Positions 1-7,144 of a stretch of DNA of 10,598 bases are shown piece after piece. Position 1 is the stretch's first letter. Each line of letters opens with the position of its first letter. The position numbers were made by a program, and so were the translations under genes. A model generated the notes under the pieces. The model was not told the DNA's origin. It was given only the letters and a program-made list of their open reading frames with translations, and did no database searches. The stretch lies in NCBI GenBank assembly GCA_937896015.1, contig CALBLR010000492.1, forward strand, positions 1 through 10,598. The letters are read 5' to 3'. Origin of the DNA: an uncultured Prevotellaceae bacterium. GTDB taxonomy: Bacteria; Bacteroidota; Bacteroidia; Bacteroidales; Muribaculaceae.

Positions 1-1
1 A

Positions 2-238
2 CCAGGCAACATGCCCGAGCGCACAGCCAACTATGCCCTTGTGCAGCAGCTGGCCGCCGAATTCAAGGCCGAGAACGACTCGCTGATTTGCGCCGAGCTG
101 CTTGGCCTGCGCGCAGGCACTGTGGAGCCTCCGCGACCCAGCGAGCGCACAGCAGCCTACTACAAGGGCCGCCCCTGCGCCAAAATGGTGGAGTGCGCCT
201 GCCGCATCTATGCCCGCCACCTGGCGGAACGGCAATAG
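2..238 (+). CDS. C_GCAxxG_C_C family putative redox protein, C-terminal part
   Basis: This is the 3' end of a gene that begins before the window. The frame is already open at base 2 and reads Pro-Gly-Asn into the ATG at 11, so that ATG is probably internal. The visible 79 residues match the C-terminal half of the C_GCAxxG_C_C family (small cysteine-rich proteins, presumed redox or metal-binding, function unproven). The matching parts are a helical YALVQQLAAEF stretch, a Cys in LICAELLGL, then PPRPSERTAAYYKGRPC and a final helix with two more Cys (MVECACRIYARHL). The name-giving N-terminal cysteine motif would lie outside the window. The gene stops 53 bases before the zinc-ribbon gene on the same strand, so co-transcription is possible. 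The family call rests on recalled pattern similarity. Confidence 0.7.
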   Translation, partial: PGNMPERTANYALVQQLAAEFKAENDSLICAELLGLRAGTVEPPRPSERTAAYYKGRPCAKMVECACRIYARHLAERQ

Positions 239-291
239 GCAAACAGACAAATCTATTCACAAAATATAATCAACAGATAATCTAACCGCAT

Positions 292-1683
292 ATGCGATAC
301 ATCAAATGTCAAAACTGCGGCAACGAGGTGCCCGAAGGCTCGGCCTTCTGCAACAAGTGCGGCGCCCCTATTGTGAGCAAGCCCGCCGCACCCGAAACGG
401 CTGAGTGCCCTCACTGCCATGCACAGATTCCGGCCACCGCAATGTTCTGCCCCAAGTGCGGCAAGGCCACCACTGCCGACGACACCGCCAAAAACGAGTG
501 GGAAGGCAACGGCGGCTCGCAGCAGCCATCTACACAATCCAATAGCCAGACGCCCAATGAGCGCAAGCGCGCCCGCAACATAATTGTGGCCGTGGCTATT
601 GTGGCATTTTTGTGCCTCGTGGCCGTGCGCACCTGCTACTTCAGCGGCAATTCGCAGCCTGCCGACACAGCCGACACCACCGCTGTGGCCACCGACTCAA
701 TCCAAGACTCAAATGCGATTTTCGTAAAGGCGCTGCAAGACAACAACTTTGGCGGCGACGGAGCCACGGTGGTGTATGCCATCAGGGTGCCTGGCGGCGA
801 CACGGGCAACCCCGACCACATTGTGGGACTCACCTTCCAGTCGGGACAGGGCGACCACACGTTCTACAAAATCTACGACCTCACCCAAAACGGCACAAAC
901 TGGGACATTAAGCTGGCCAAGACCACCTATCTCGACGGGCAGAACATTACATTCGACGCCGGGCAGCTGATGGCCGACCCCAGCACTCTGCCACAAAGCA
1001 CCGTGATCGACGGCAAGCGCTATGTGTATTTCGCCTATATGGCTGTAGGCAGCGGCTCGAGCGGACACGTGTCGCTCAACCTCTACAACATCGACACACA
1101 GCAGGTGGTGACGCAGAACTACGACGGCGAATACAAGACCCTCGACGACGGCCAGCAGCACATAGTGTGCATGCCCAAGAGCGGCAGCGGCCAGGAGTTT
1201 AACTTCATCAACGGCCAAGTGCCATCGATAGGCATACTGCACATTAAGACGCAAGACGAAATCGACGCCGAGAAGAAAGAAAAAGAGCAGGCCGATGAAG
1301 AGGCCGAGGCCAAGGAGCAGGAAGCTCCGGCCAACTCGGCAAGCAAGTGGGCCAGCGACAACACCGACGCCATGGCATCGCTTAAAGAGGGCACCGAAGT
1401 GACCCTGCGCTCATCCACCTACGACAAAGACAAGCCACTGTTCCGCTCAAGCGACCTCAAAAACAAGATTGCCAACGGCGCCTACGTGGTGTTCCTTACC
1501 AACGGCGGCGTGGTGTATGCCTTCAACAAGAGCGAGGGCAAAAACTTTGTGGTGTATGCCGGCAGCCCCAAGGCCACCAACATCGGCTTTGAAAACAGCG
1601 ATAAGAACATCATAAACGTGCGCACTGCCAGCGGCCTGATTGAGTATAACCTCTACACCAACCGCGCCAAGCTTAAAAAGTAG
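292..1683 (+). CDS. Double zinc-ribbon, single-pass membrane protein with large extracytoplasmic domain
   Basis: A 463-residue protein with two N-terminal zinc ribbons: Cys6/Cys9 with Cys20/Cys23, and Cys39/Cys42 with Cys53/Cys56, each ending in CxxCG. A low-complexity Gln/Ser/Asn linker (about 70-89) leads to a basic ERKRAR patch (90-95) and one hydrophobic segment (about 96-112). By the positive-inside rule the ribbons are cytoplasmic and the remaining ~345 residues periplasmic. A Thr/Asp/Ala-rich linker follows the membrane segment. Then come a beta-rich domain (about 140-315), a charged Glu/Lys/Ala helix or coiled coil (322-345) and a C-terminal beta-rich domain (about 355-463) that I do not recognise. 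The ribbons are of the kind found at the N-terminus of many bacterial membrane proteins and may bind a partner rather than DNA. The ATG at 292 starts directly before the first ribbon. No TAnnTTTG box is visible in the 53-base gap upstream. The role is unknown. Confidence 0.85.
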   Translation: MRYIKCQNCGNEVPEGSAFCNKCGAPIVSKPAAPETAECPHCHAQIPATAMFCPKCGKATTADDTAKNEWEGNGGSQQPSTQSNSQTPNERKRARNIIVAVAIVAFLCLVAVRTCYFSGNSQPADTADTTAVATDSIQDSNAIFVKALQDNNFGGDGATVVYAIRVPGGDTGNPDHIVGLTFQSGQGDHTFYKIYDLTQNGTNWDIKLAKTTYLDGQNITFDAGQLMADPSTLPQSTVIDGKRYVYFAYMAVGSGSSGHVSLNLYNIDTQQVVTQNYDGEYKTLDDGQQHIVCMPKSGSGQEFNFINGQVPSIGILHIKTQDEIDAEKKEKEQADEEAEAKEQEAPANSASKWASDNTDAMASLKEGTEVTLRSSTYDKDKPLFRSSDLKNKIANGAYVVFLTNGGVVYAFNKSEGKNFVVYAGSPKATNIGFENSDKNIINVRTASGLIEYNLYTNRAKLKK

Positions 1684-1686
1684 CGC

Positions 1687-2127
1687 GTGGCCAGCACAAG
1701 TTTAACCGAACTCATCGAGCGCGGGGCCGTAACGCCCCGCGCTCTTGCGCTAATGGGGCAGCCTGCCATCGAATCCATGGCCCTGATGCGCTGCGAGTGC
1801 CACACGGGCCGAATAAGCTCCGACTCGTTCATGCTCGACACCGAAGCCGGCACCGTGGCCGTTGAGTCCATAGGCACCGGGGCGGCCACACTTGCAGCGG
1901 CCGACATTGCCGCCTATGGCCACACGCTGCTGCAGGCCATCGATGCCGCAGAGCACGGCGGCCACGGCCGCCTGAGGCGCTTTGCCACACAGTGCGCAAG
2001 CGGCCAGTTTGCCCATTGGGAGGATGCCCGCCTCGCACTTGAGCGAAGCGAAAGCCGCGGCATCTATTGGGCCATAATAGTCTTCATCACGGCTCTGCTC
2101 GCCGCCCTGTGGCATCTAAACAGCTGA
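1687..2127 (+). CDS. Small tail-anchored protein resembling a degenerate kinase C-lobe
   Basis: A 146-residue protein. The GTG at 1687 is one codon after the TAG of the zinc-ribbon gene and in the same frame, so the two are almost certainly co-transcribed. An in-frame ATG at 1753 is an alternative start, but it would cut off the first 22 residues, including a plausible helix. Residues 126-143 form a C-terminal membrane helix (IYWAIIVFITALLAALWH), giving a tail-anchored protein with its body in the cytoplasm. The body follows the order of a protein-kinase C-lobe: a helix (16-34), HTGRISSDSFML (39-50) where HRDxKPxNILL would be, VAVESIG (57-63) where the DFG strand would be, ADIAAYG (72-78) like the sDIYSLG helix, and LRRFATQCASGQFAHWEDAR (96-115) like the last C-lobe helices. 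The catalytic Asp and Asn and the DFG Asp are absent, and there is no N-lobe, so catalysis is unlikely. The coding call is firm. The pseudokinase reading is inference. Confidence 0.72.
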   Translation: MASTSLTELIERGAVTPRALALMGQPAIESMALMRCECHTGRISSDSFMLDTEAGTVAVESIGTGAATLAAADIAAYGHTLLQAIDAAEHGGHGRLRRFATQCASGQFAHWEDARLALERSESRGIYWAIIVFITALLAALWHLNS

Positions 2128-2154
2128 CACACCCATACGGCCACACAACACACA

Positions 2155-2195
2155 GCGGGGGCCGTGCCACAACAGGCACGGCCCCCGCATCTTTT
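2155..2195 (+). terminator. Rho-independent terminator after the 146-aa gene
   Basis: A perfect 14-bp GC-rich stem (2155-2168 with 2175-2188) closes a 6-base loop, acaaca, and is followed by atctttta. It lies 27 bases past the stop at 2127, between convergent genes. The + strand tail is moderately U-rich. The opposite side reads tgtgtgttgtg, so termination of the - strand gene here would be weaker but possible. Confidence 0.82.
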
Positions 2196-2222
2196 ATGGT
2201 TATATCAGAGCGACAGCTTATA

Positions 2223-5200
2223 CTACTTCACTATCACTTTGGTTGCTTTACTGCCCTGAACGCGCACATACACGCCAGGCTCAAGACGGTCGGCAGGTAT
2301 TCTCATACCCTGAATGTTGAACCACTCAACCGGCGCGTCGTCGGCATCGATATTATTAACGCCCGTCACGTCGTAGCTATACACGGGCGAAGGCATCGAC
2401 TCGCCGCGGTCGTACACGGCAGTCACCACATAGCTTGTGGTGGTGGCGCCTGCACTGCGCTGCAGCTCGGTGTCGGTAAACTCACAGTCGGTCACCACAT
2501 CGGAGTTGATCTTCTCGCCATTGCGGTACACATTGTATCCAACTACTGTCATCTTGGCTGGAGTGCCCTTGCCGGTGTAGGTAACATCGTCGATAAAGCA
2601 CATCCAGTTGCCAGTGCCGTGGCTGCGCAGAGCAAAATACTTGGCGCCCTGAGGCAGTTCGTATTCATACTGGTTCCACTTGTTGGGCAGACCGGTGTTG
2701 TCGCCAAGCGACTTGAAACTTGTGCGAGCGGTGTCGGTGGTCGAATACAGCACCTCGAGGTTCTCCTTGAGATAAGAGCTGTAGCTCTTGGCATAGAACG
2801 AAATCAGCTGCGGGCCGCCATACAGCTCGGGCGACACAGCCCAGTCGTCCGACTTCACGTTTTCGTAGTAGCAGGCCATGGTGGAGAGATGCTTCACACC
2901 CGAGTGCGACGCATAGGCCTGGGGGTTCTTAGAGTTGGCAAACACCGTCTGGTCATACTCCATCACAAAGAACGACTGCAGCGAGCCAAGTTCCACATTG
3001 GGCATGGTGACGCCTGTGATGCCCATCACCGGCGACTTGTCGTAGTCGATAAACGTCCAGTTGCCATAAGTGTGGGCCCACGACTCAGCGCCCTCAAAGT
3101 CCTCAAGGGTCTCATCGGGAGCCGCCTTTGCCAGGTCGGGGGCGGTCCACCTCAGAGCCACGCCGTCGGCGCCCTTGCTGCCAGTGAGGGTCTCCACAAT
3201 CGGGAAGTTGGGCATCACTGTGCTCACATTGGCCTCGGCGCGGTTGTCGGCAGTCTCGGCGTCGCCGTCGCAAATCACCTCGGCCACATACTTGTTGTTC
3301 TTCACGCCAACCACCGAAGGGCTGACGGTGAACTCATACAGGCGCGACTCACCGGCGGCAAGAGCCTTGCAATTAAGGTCGTCCATCTCATCACCGTTTT
3401 GAGTCAGGCGCAGACGCCAAGCGTCGACATTGGCGGCGCCAGTGTTCTCCACGCGCACTCCAATTTTAAACTCTGCGTTGGCGCGGCAGTGGGCGGGAGC
3501 GGTCATCTCGGTTATTGTAAGATTTTTGTCGGTGCGTGAATACACCTTTATCTGGTCGATAACCATGTTGCGGTAGTTCTTGGCGGTGCCCACAAACATA
3601 AAGTAAACGTCCTTGCCGCCAAACGCATCAAGGCCAATCACCACCTTGTTCCAGCCAACTTCGGGCAGCTCGCCGGGCACAATGTGCTTGAGCAGCGTCT
3701 GGCCGTCTGCCGTCATAGCATAGATGTCGAGTTCGCTAAGGTCTTTAAGGCCGTCGGAATTGAGCAGATTGTCGACATAAACCGACAGCGTGGGATTTTT
3801 GACCCCAGCCAAGGCGATTTTGCCTGTCTCGATGCTGGCCGAGGCATTCACGTTGTCGCCGCGGAAGTAGAGGTAACCGCCATCGCCGTCGGCCGAAGAG
3901 ATGTCGCTGTACAGGCCATCCACGCCCACTTGCCACGAGCCTGTGGGATTGATGGTCTTGAGCCCGAATATCGATGAAGTCTTGCCTTCGGCAACCGACT
4001 CGGTGAAGGGCACGGCATAGGGTGTGCCCACAGGAATCATGTTGCTGTAGTTGCTCTCCGACTCCATGTCGCCCGACACAGCCTTCACATAGTAGTAGAC
4101 AAACGTCTGCTCCTTATCGGCAGCCACAGCCTGATGCGTGTAGCTTGTGCCAGTAATGCCAGTGGCCACAACTTTTTCTTCATCGTCGAGAATGGTGTAG
4201 GTCACATCGCCGGCGCTGAATTTGTGGCCGTCCACGTCTTCGTCTACGGCACTCCAAGTGATGCCCACCTCACCCACATTGCCGGTCTCGGCTATTTTCA
4301 CAGTTTCGGGCTTCTTTGGCGTGCTGTTGCCTATCTTCACAGTGGTCTCGGCAGGAGTGCCGGCGCCAAATTCGCTGTATGCCACCACCTTGTAGGTGTA
4401 GCTGCCGTTTTGTGCCACAGTGTCGGTATAGGTGAGTTCGGCCCCAGGAGTCGGGTTGTCAAACACCTTTATCGCACTGTCGGCACGCAGCACCTCTACC
4501 TTCGAAATGCTCTCAAGGGCTGAGCCGTCGCTGTTTTTGGTGGGGCAGGTGAATGTGATTGTGGCGGTCTTTGCTCCATTGGAAGCGGGAGTCACCGCCA
4601 GATTCTGCGGAGCTGCCGGTGTGGCTGTGCTCACGCCATGCTCAATCTCGATGTTGTCGAGGTTGAGTCCATATTTGTTGGCCTCGCTGATTCCGTGGAA
4701 ACCTATGTAGTACACACCATCGGCATCGGCAGTGAGGCGCACGCTCACGTGCTTGGGGGAGTTCACGGTGTAGGCAAGCAGGGTGTCGGGCTCCAGAAGC
4801 ACATGCTGCATGGCCTCGGCAGTGGCAGCTGAGCCGTATTTCACCTCTACCACCTCGGCATTGCGCTGGTTGGTGCCCCACACGTCAAACGAAATCTTGT
4901 ACGACTTGTTTTTCTCCAACTTCACTGGCGGGGTCACAACCCAGTCGTCAGTCTTCTTTTTGCTGTTGTAGCGCACACGCAGGTATCCGCCTTTTTGCCA
5001 CTCCCACATGTAGCCGTCATTGTTGGCGTCGATTATGGTGTAGCCCTGAACCGTACCGCTGATGTCGAACGTCTGCAAGTAGGGCGGCACAATTTTGCCA
5101 ATGACCACCATGTTGGTCTTGGCCGCGGCCGATGCCATTCCGTCGAAGTTGGCCTCCACGGTGTAGTAGTAGCCTGTGAGGTTGGCCGGCTCGGCTACAT

Positions 5201-5813
5201 TGTCGACCAGCGCCGTGTCGGCGGTTGCGCTTGCCACCACCACCGAGTCGGGGAAGCGGGTAACCTTATATGTCACCTTGCTGGGGTCGAAATATCCGCC
5301 AGTGGCGGTCTCCGACACTCGGGTCCAGCTCACGTTGAAACTGTTGCCGTTGCGTTCAAGCTTTGCCGTAGGGGCCTTGGGCACGCCCGAGCCAATATAG
5401 GCTTCGGCCTTAACCTTGCTGCTGCGGCCGGCGGTGTTGGAGGCTACCACAGCCACCGAATAAGTGCCCGGAGCCGGCACGGTGAGGGGCACCGACACTT
5501 TTTGGCCGTAGCTCATGGTGCCAGTGGCAAACTCGTTGCCGTTTAGCGTAATGGTGTATCCCAGCGAGCCAGTGCCGGCAGTGCCGCCGTTGGTGGCAGT
5601 GGGCGCGGTGAAGTCGATGGTGCCCGTCAGCGAATTGTCGACAAAATTAAGTCCCAGTCCCGTAACGGGGGCTGGGGCTTCGGGGTTGAGAGGGGTGGGG
5701 ATGTAGAGGCCGGTGATTTCTTCGCCGTTGGCATACTGAAGCAGTATGGTGGTAGAGGCGTCGGAAGTGTTTATCTCTACCAGATACGAGTTATTGTGTG
5801 CGTCCGAAATCAT
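2223..5813 (-). CDS. Large secreted Fn3 / choice-of-anchor J protein, downstream part of a frameshifted gene
   Basis: A 1,196-codon frame that lacks its own signal peptide and appears to continue the 293-codon frame upstream. The apparent ATG at 5813 is probably an internal codon. By residue in this frame: the end of a propeller-like domain (1-40, SDAHNNSYLVEIN); Fn3 (about 46-142); Fn3 (145-240); jelly-roll J1 (244-392) with DANNDGYMW and DDWVVTPPVKLE; Fn3 (398-497); Fn3 (500-597); jelly-roll J2 (600-758); a CARDB-like domain (764-868); an Fn3 (870-1148) interrupted by jelly-roll J3 (902-1081, DDWAVSPELYGG); and a tail (1151-1196) with VEWFNIQGMRI, LEPGVYVRV and TKVIVK. The tail resembles the Bacteroidota type A (Por/T9SS) sorting domain, implying surface display or release. 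No protease or glycosidase motif was seen. Adhesion or ligand binding is inferred from the domains only. Domain borders are by eye. Confidence 0.85.
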   Translation of the reverse strand: MISDAHNNSYLVEINTSDASTTILLQYANGEEITGLYIPTPLNPEAPAPVTGLGLNFVDNSLTGTIDFTAPTATNGGTAGTGSLGYTITLNGNEFATGTMSYGQKVSVPLTVPAPGTYSVAVVASNTAGRSSKVKAEAYIGSGVPKAPTAKLERNGNSFNVSWTRVSETATGGYFDPSKVTYKVTRFPDSVVVASATADTALVDNVAEPANLTGYYYTVEANFDGMASAAAKTNMVVIGKIVPPYLQTFDISGTVQGYTIIDANNDGYMWEWQKGGYLRVRYNSKKKTDDWVVTPPVKLEKNKSYKISFDVWGTNQRNAEVVEVKYGSAATAEAMQHVLLEPDTLLAYTVNSPKHVSVRLTADADGVYYIGFHGISEANKYGLNLDNIEIEHGVSTATPAAPQNLAVTPASNGAKTATITFTCPTKNSDGSALESISKVEVLRADSAIKVFDNPTPGAELTYTDTVAQNGSYTYKVVAYSEFGAGTPAETTVKIGNSTPKKPETVKIAETGNVGEVGITWSAVDEDVDGHKFSAGDVTYTILDDEEKVVATGITGTSYTHQAVAADKEQTFVYYYVKAVSGDMESESNYSNMIPVGTPYAVPFTESVAEGKTSSIFGLKTINPTGSWQVGVDGLYSDISSADGDGGYLYFRGDNVNASASIETGKIALAGVKNPTLSVYVDNLLNSDGLKDLSELDIYAMTADGQTLLKHIVPGELPEVGWNKVVIGLDAFGGKDVYFMFVGTAKNYRNMVIDQIKVYSRTDKNLTITEMTAPAHCRANAEFKIGVRVENTGAANVDAWRLRLTQNGDEMDDLNCKALAAGESRLYEFTVSPSVVGVKNNKYVAEVICDGDAETADNRAEANVSTVMPNFPIVETLTGSKGADGVALRWTAPDLAKAAPDETLEDFEGAESWAHTYGNWTFIDYDKSPVMGITGVTMPNVELGSLQSFFVMEYDQTVFANSKNPQAYASHSGVKHLSTMACYYENVKSDDWAVSPELYGGPQLISFYAKSYSSYLKENLEVLYSTTDTARTSFKSLGDNTGLPNKWNQYEYELPQGAKYFALRSHGTGNWMCFIDDVTYTGKGTPAKMTVVGYNVYRNGEKINSDVVTDCEFTDTELQRSAGATTTSYVVTAVYDRGESMPSPVYSYDVTGVNNIDADDAPVEWFNIQGMRIPADRLEPGVYVRVQGSKATKVIVK
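5791..5813 (-). other. Frameshift junction splitting the large secreted gene
   Basis: The two - strand frames overlap by 23 bases. Frame A reads MYY-DFGRTQ-stop. Frame B, one base further on, reads ISDAHNNSYLVEIN, which completes the propeller strand. Removing one base near 5811 gives MYYISDAHNNSYL. Adding two bases (TTCTCGG for TTCGG, around 5806-5808) gives MYYDFSDAHNNSYL. Either repair restores one continuous protein of about 1,482 residues. The rest of both frames is long and uninterrupted, which suggests a recent single lesion, a phase-variant or a sequencing error. No slippery heptamer or stimulatory hairpin is obvious. Confidence 0.75.
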
Positions 5814-6672
5814 AATACATCTTGTTGGTGGTGGGGTCGATGGTGGCCGACGAAGAGTATTTGGGCGTCAGGCCTGTGCTGCCTATCACCGTGGTGTTGC
5901 CAGTCTCTTTGTCGACTTTCACAAGATTGCCGTCGATTTGCACGCCATATATCACGCCATTCTTGTCGATGGCTATGGCATTCAGCCTGTTAAAGTTGGC
6001 CTTGACCACCGTGCGCTTCATAGTGGCATAGTCGATGTAGCCAAACACATAGCTCATGCAATCGTCGCTCATGAAGCAGCCATACACGCGGCCTGTGACC
6101 GGGTCGTAGGCCACATCGTCGGCAATGAGGCCGGCGTCTTCGTTGGTGCGCGACTCAATCAGGTCCCACGTGTCGGCATCATAGCTGTTGACCTTCACCT
6201 TATATTTGTTGAATCCATAGGGCGAGCCGGCCACGGCGTAATACACACCGTCGACACACACGCCTCCGTTGGTGGCGTCGACGTTAGTCTGCAGCTGTTT
6301 GAACTCGCCGCCTTCGGTGGTGGCGATTTCATACATGCCATAAGACTTCAACGTTTTTGAATAGATTACGTTGCCTATCAGTTTTGGCATTGCCGTGCTG
6401 TCGGCAGCCGCCCTGCGCACGCGCGACTTTGCGCCTCGCGAACTCTGGGTAACTAACTTTGTGAACTTCTGCGGCAATTCGCCGCTCTTCACAACGGGTG
6501 GCGACACATAGTGCGCATCCCTTGGCTGGGCGGCAGTGACGTCGGCTCCCGTTTGAACCTTTGCGTTTTTGACGGGGGCGTCAGCAGTCTGCGCCTCCAT
6601 GGCCATGGAGCACAGCGCGCATAGCACCGCCATAAAAACGAAACGTGAGAATTTTCTCATTAAGCTAAACAT
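5791..6672 (-). CDS. Signal peptide and propeller-like N-terminal part of the frameshifted secreted protein
   Basis: A 293-codon frame. The first Met is at 6672; a second at 6660 (MRKFSRFVFMAVLCALCSMA) gives a more typical signal peptide, with likely cleavage before Gln28 (MEA|Q). No lipobox is present. Residues 29-95 are a low-complexity pro-region with basic stretches (SRGAKSRVRR). From about 96 there are repeated beta units with the wording of extracellular propeller domains: GVCVDGVYYAV, DDVAYDPVTGRVYGCF, AIAIDKNGVIYGVQIDGNL and SATIDPTTNKMYY. The frame then changes: DFGRTQ and a stop replace what should be the next strand, and that strand (SDAHNNSYLVEIN) is found in the next frame. As written, this piece would be an exported fragment lacking a complete propeller and all downstream binding domains. 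Confidence 0.8.
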   Translation of the reverse strand: MFSLMRKFSRFVFMAVLCALCSMAMEAQTADAPVKNAKVQTGADVTAAQPRDAHYVSPPVVKSGELPQKFTKLVTQSSRGAKSRVRRAAADSTAMPKLIGNVIYSKTLKSYGMYEIATTEGGEFKQLQTNVDATNGGVCVDGVYYAVAGSPYGFNKYKVKVNSYDADTWDLIESRTNEDAGLIADDVAYDPVTGRVYGCFMSDDCMSYVFGYIDYATMKRTVVKANFNRLNAIAIDKNGVIYGVQIDGNLVKVDKETGNTTVIGSTGLTPKYSSSATIDPTTNKMYYDFGRTQ

Positions 6673-6685
6673 TTTTTTGTGGTGA

Positions 6686-6705
6686 CTGCTGAGCGCTCAC
6701 AGCAG
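6686..6705 (-). repeat. Inverted repeat in the 5' leader of the leftward gene
   Basis: CTGCTG (6686-6691) pairs with CAGCAG (6700-6705). Within it, TGAGCGCTCA (6690-6699) is itself a perfect 10-bp palindrome, so two alternative foldings are possible. The element ends 13 bases upstream of the ATG at 6672. It could affect translation initiation or be a protein-binding site, but no function is shown. Confidence 0.35.
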
Positions 6706-6796
6706 CAGCCGTGTAAACACTAACTATGATTACAAGCGCTGTCCGTTGATGCATAACGCACGCACTACATTGCCATGCACCGCCAGATAATCGTTA

Positions 6797-6804
6797 CAAA
6801 TTTA
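6797..6804 (-). promoter_or_regulatory. Candidate Bacteroidales -7 box for the leftward secreted-protein gene
   Basis: On the - strand this reads TAAATTTG, an exact fit to the Bacteroidales -7 consensus TAnnTTTG. It is 124 bases upstream of the ATG at 6672 and would give a 5' leader of roughly 115-120 bases. The -33 TTTG element is weak: only an A-run on the + strand (6816-6823) lies in the approximate area, at shorter than usual spacing. Confidence 0.45.
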
Positions 6805-6950
6805 ATATAAATTACAAAAAAAATCTACGCCTTTATCGCGTAACTTACAATTCTATCAGCAAAAAACTATTGCAATGCCATTTTGCCGCACAAAATGCCA
6901 CAATTGCGTTGTTGAGCATATGCATTTTTAGCTTTTTGCTTAAATTGAGC

Positions 6951-6962
6951 ACATTATAATGT
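6951..6962. promoter_or_regulatory. Perfect 12-bp palindrome, candidate operator
   Basis: ACATTATAATGT is its own reverse complement. It lies in the divergent spacer, about 72 bases upstream of the rightward -7 box and about 147 bases upstream of the leftward one. Its first base is the last base of the second TTGAGCA heptamer (6945-6951). The layout suits a dimeric regulator acting on one or both promoters. The AT-rich background makes chance palindromes more likely, so this is only a candidate. Confidence 0.35.
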
Positions 6963-7033
6963 CAAAAAATAGTTCTTACCCACGAAAGTGCATTAATTCT
7001 TCATATAAATCGTTTAGTTTTGAATTATTTTGT

Positions 7034-7041
7034 TAATTTTG
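7034..7041 (+). promoter_or_regulatory. Candidate Bacteroidales -7 box for the 1,044-aa gene
   Basis: TAATTTTG matches the TAnnTTTG consensus exactly and lies 103 bases before the ATG at 7145. At the expected -33 spacing there is only a partial match (GTTTAG around 7012-7017). A proper TTTTG at 7018-7022 is too close to serve. Transcription would begin near 7048, leaving a leader of about 95-100 bases. Confidence 0.5.
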
Positions 7042-7061
7042 CAACACAATAATTTCTTTTC

Positions 7062-7092
7062 TCGAAAGCAAAAATTCACAATCCGCTTTCGA
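7062..7092 (+). repeat. Stem-loop in the 5' leader of the 1,044-aa gene
   Basis: TCGAAAGC (7062-7069) pairs perfectly with GCTTTCGA (7085-7092) around a 15-base loop. It lies between the predicted transcription start and the ATG, 52 bases upstream of the latter. It could affect mRNA stability or be a regulator half-site pair. Nothing in the sequence decides between these. Confidence 0.35.
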
Positions 7093-7144
7093 AGCCATAA
7101 AGTGCTATAACAACAAACGAAAACCAAAAATATAAGTTAAAACG

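Larger units (their letters stand above)
6673..7144. other. AT-rich divergent intergenic spacer
   Basis: A 472-bp gap between the two divergent secreted-protein genes. It is markedly AT-rich beside the GC-rich coding DNA. It holds a -7 box candidate for each direction, the leader inverted repeat at 6686-6705, an inverted repeat CATTTTG/CAAAATG (6879-6885 with 6891-6897), a 12-bp palindrome at 6951-6962, two TTGAGCA copies 33 bases apart (6912 and 6945), and a leader stem at 7062-7092. I found no convincing small gene or structured RNA family in it. Confidence 0.6.

Noticed and set aside
2067..3539. A 490-codon open frame on the + strand opposite the large secreted gene
   Set aside because: It runs antisense to clear Fn3/jelly-roll coding sequence and crosses the terminator hairpin. 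Its translation is rich in His, Val and Gly with no recognisable domain, as expected of a shadow frame in GC-rich DNA.
5791..5820. Programmed ribosomal frameshift joining the two - strand frames
   Set aside because: No slippery heptamer, rare-codon or stop-assisted +1 site, or nearby strong hairpin is visible. A simple indel explains the data better.
6686..6705. Insertion-sequence terminal repeat or attachment site
   Set aside because: No transposase or integrase gene, second matching end or target duplication is seen nearby. It is better described as a local inverted repeat in the leader.
6673..7144. CRISPR array or tRNA gene in the long spacer
   Set aside because: There are no regularly spaced repeats and no cloverleaf with a T-loop GTTCRANNC. 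Only short isolated repeats and hairpins are present.
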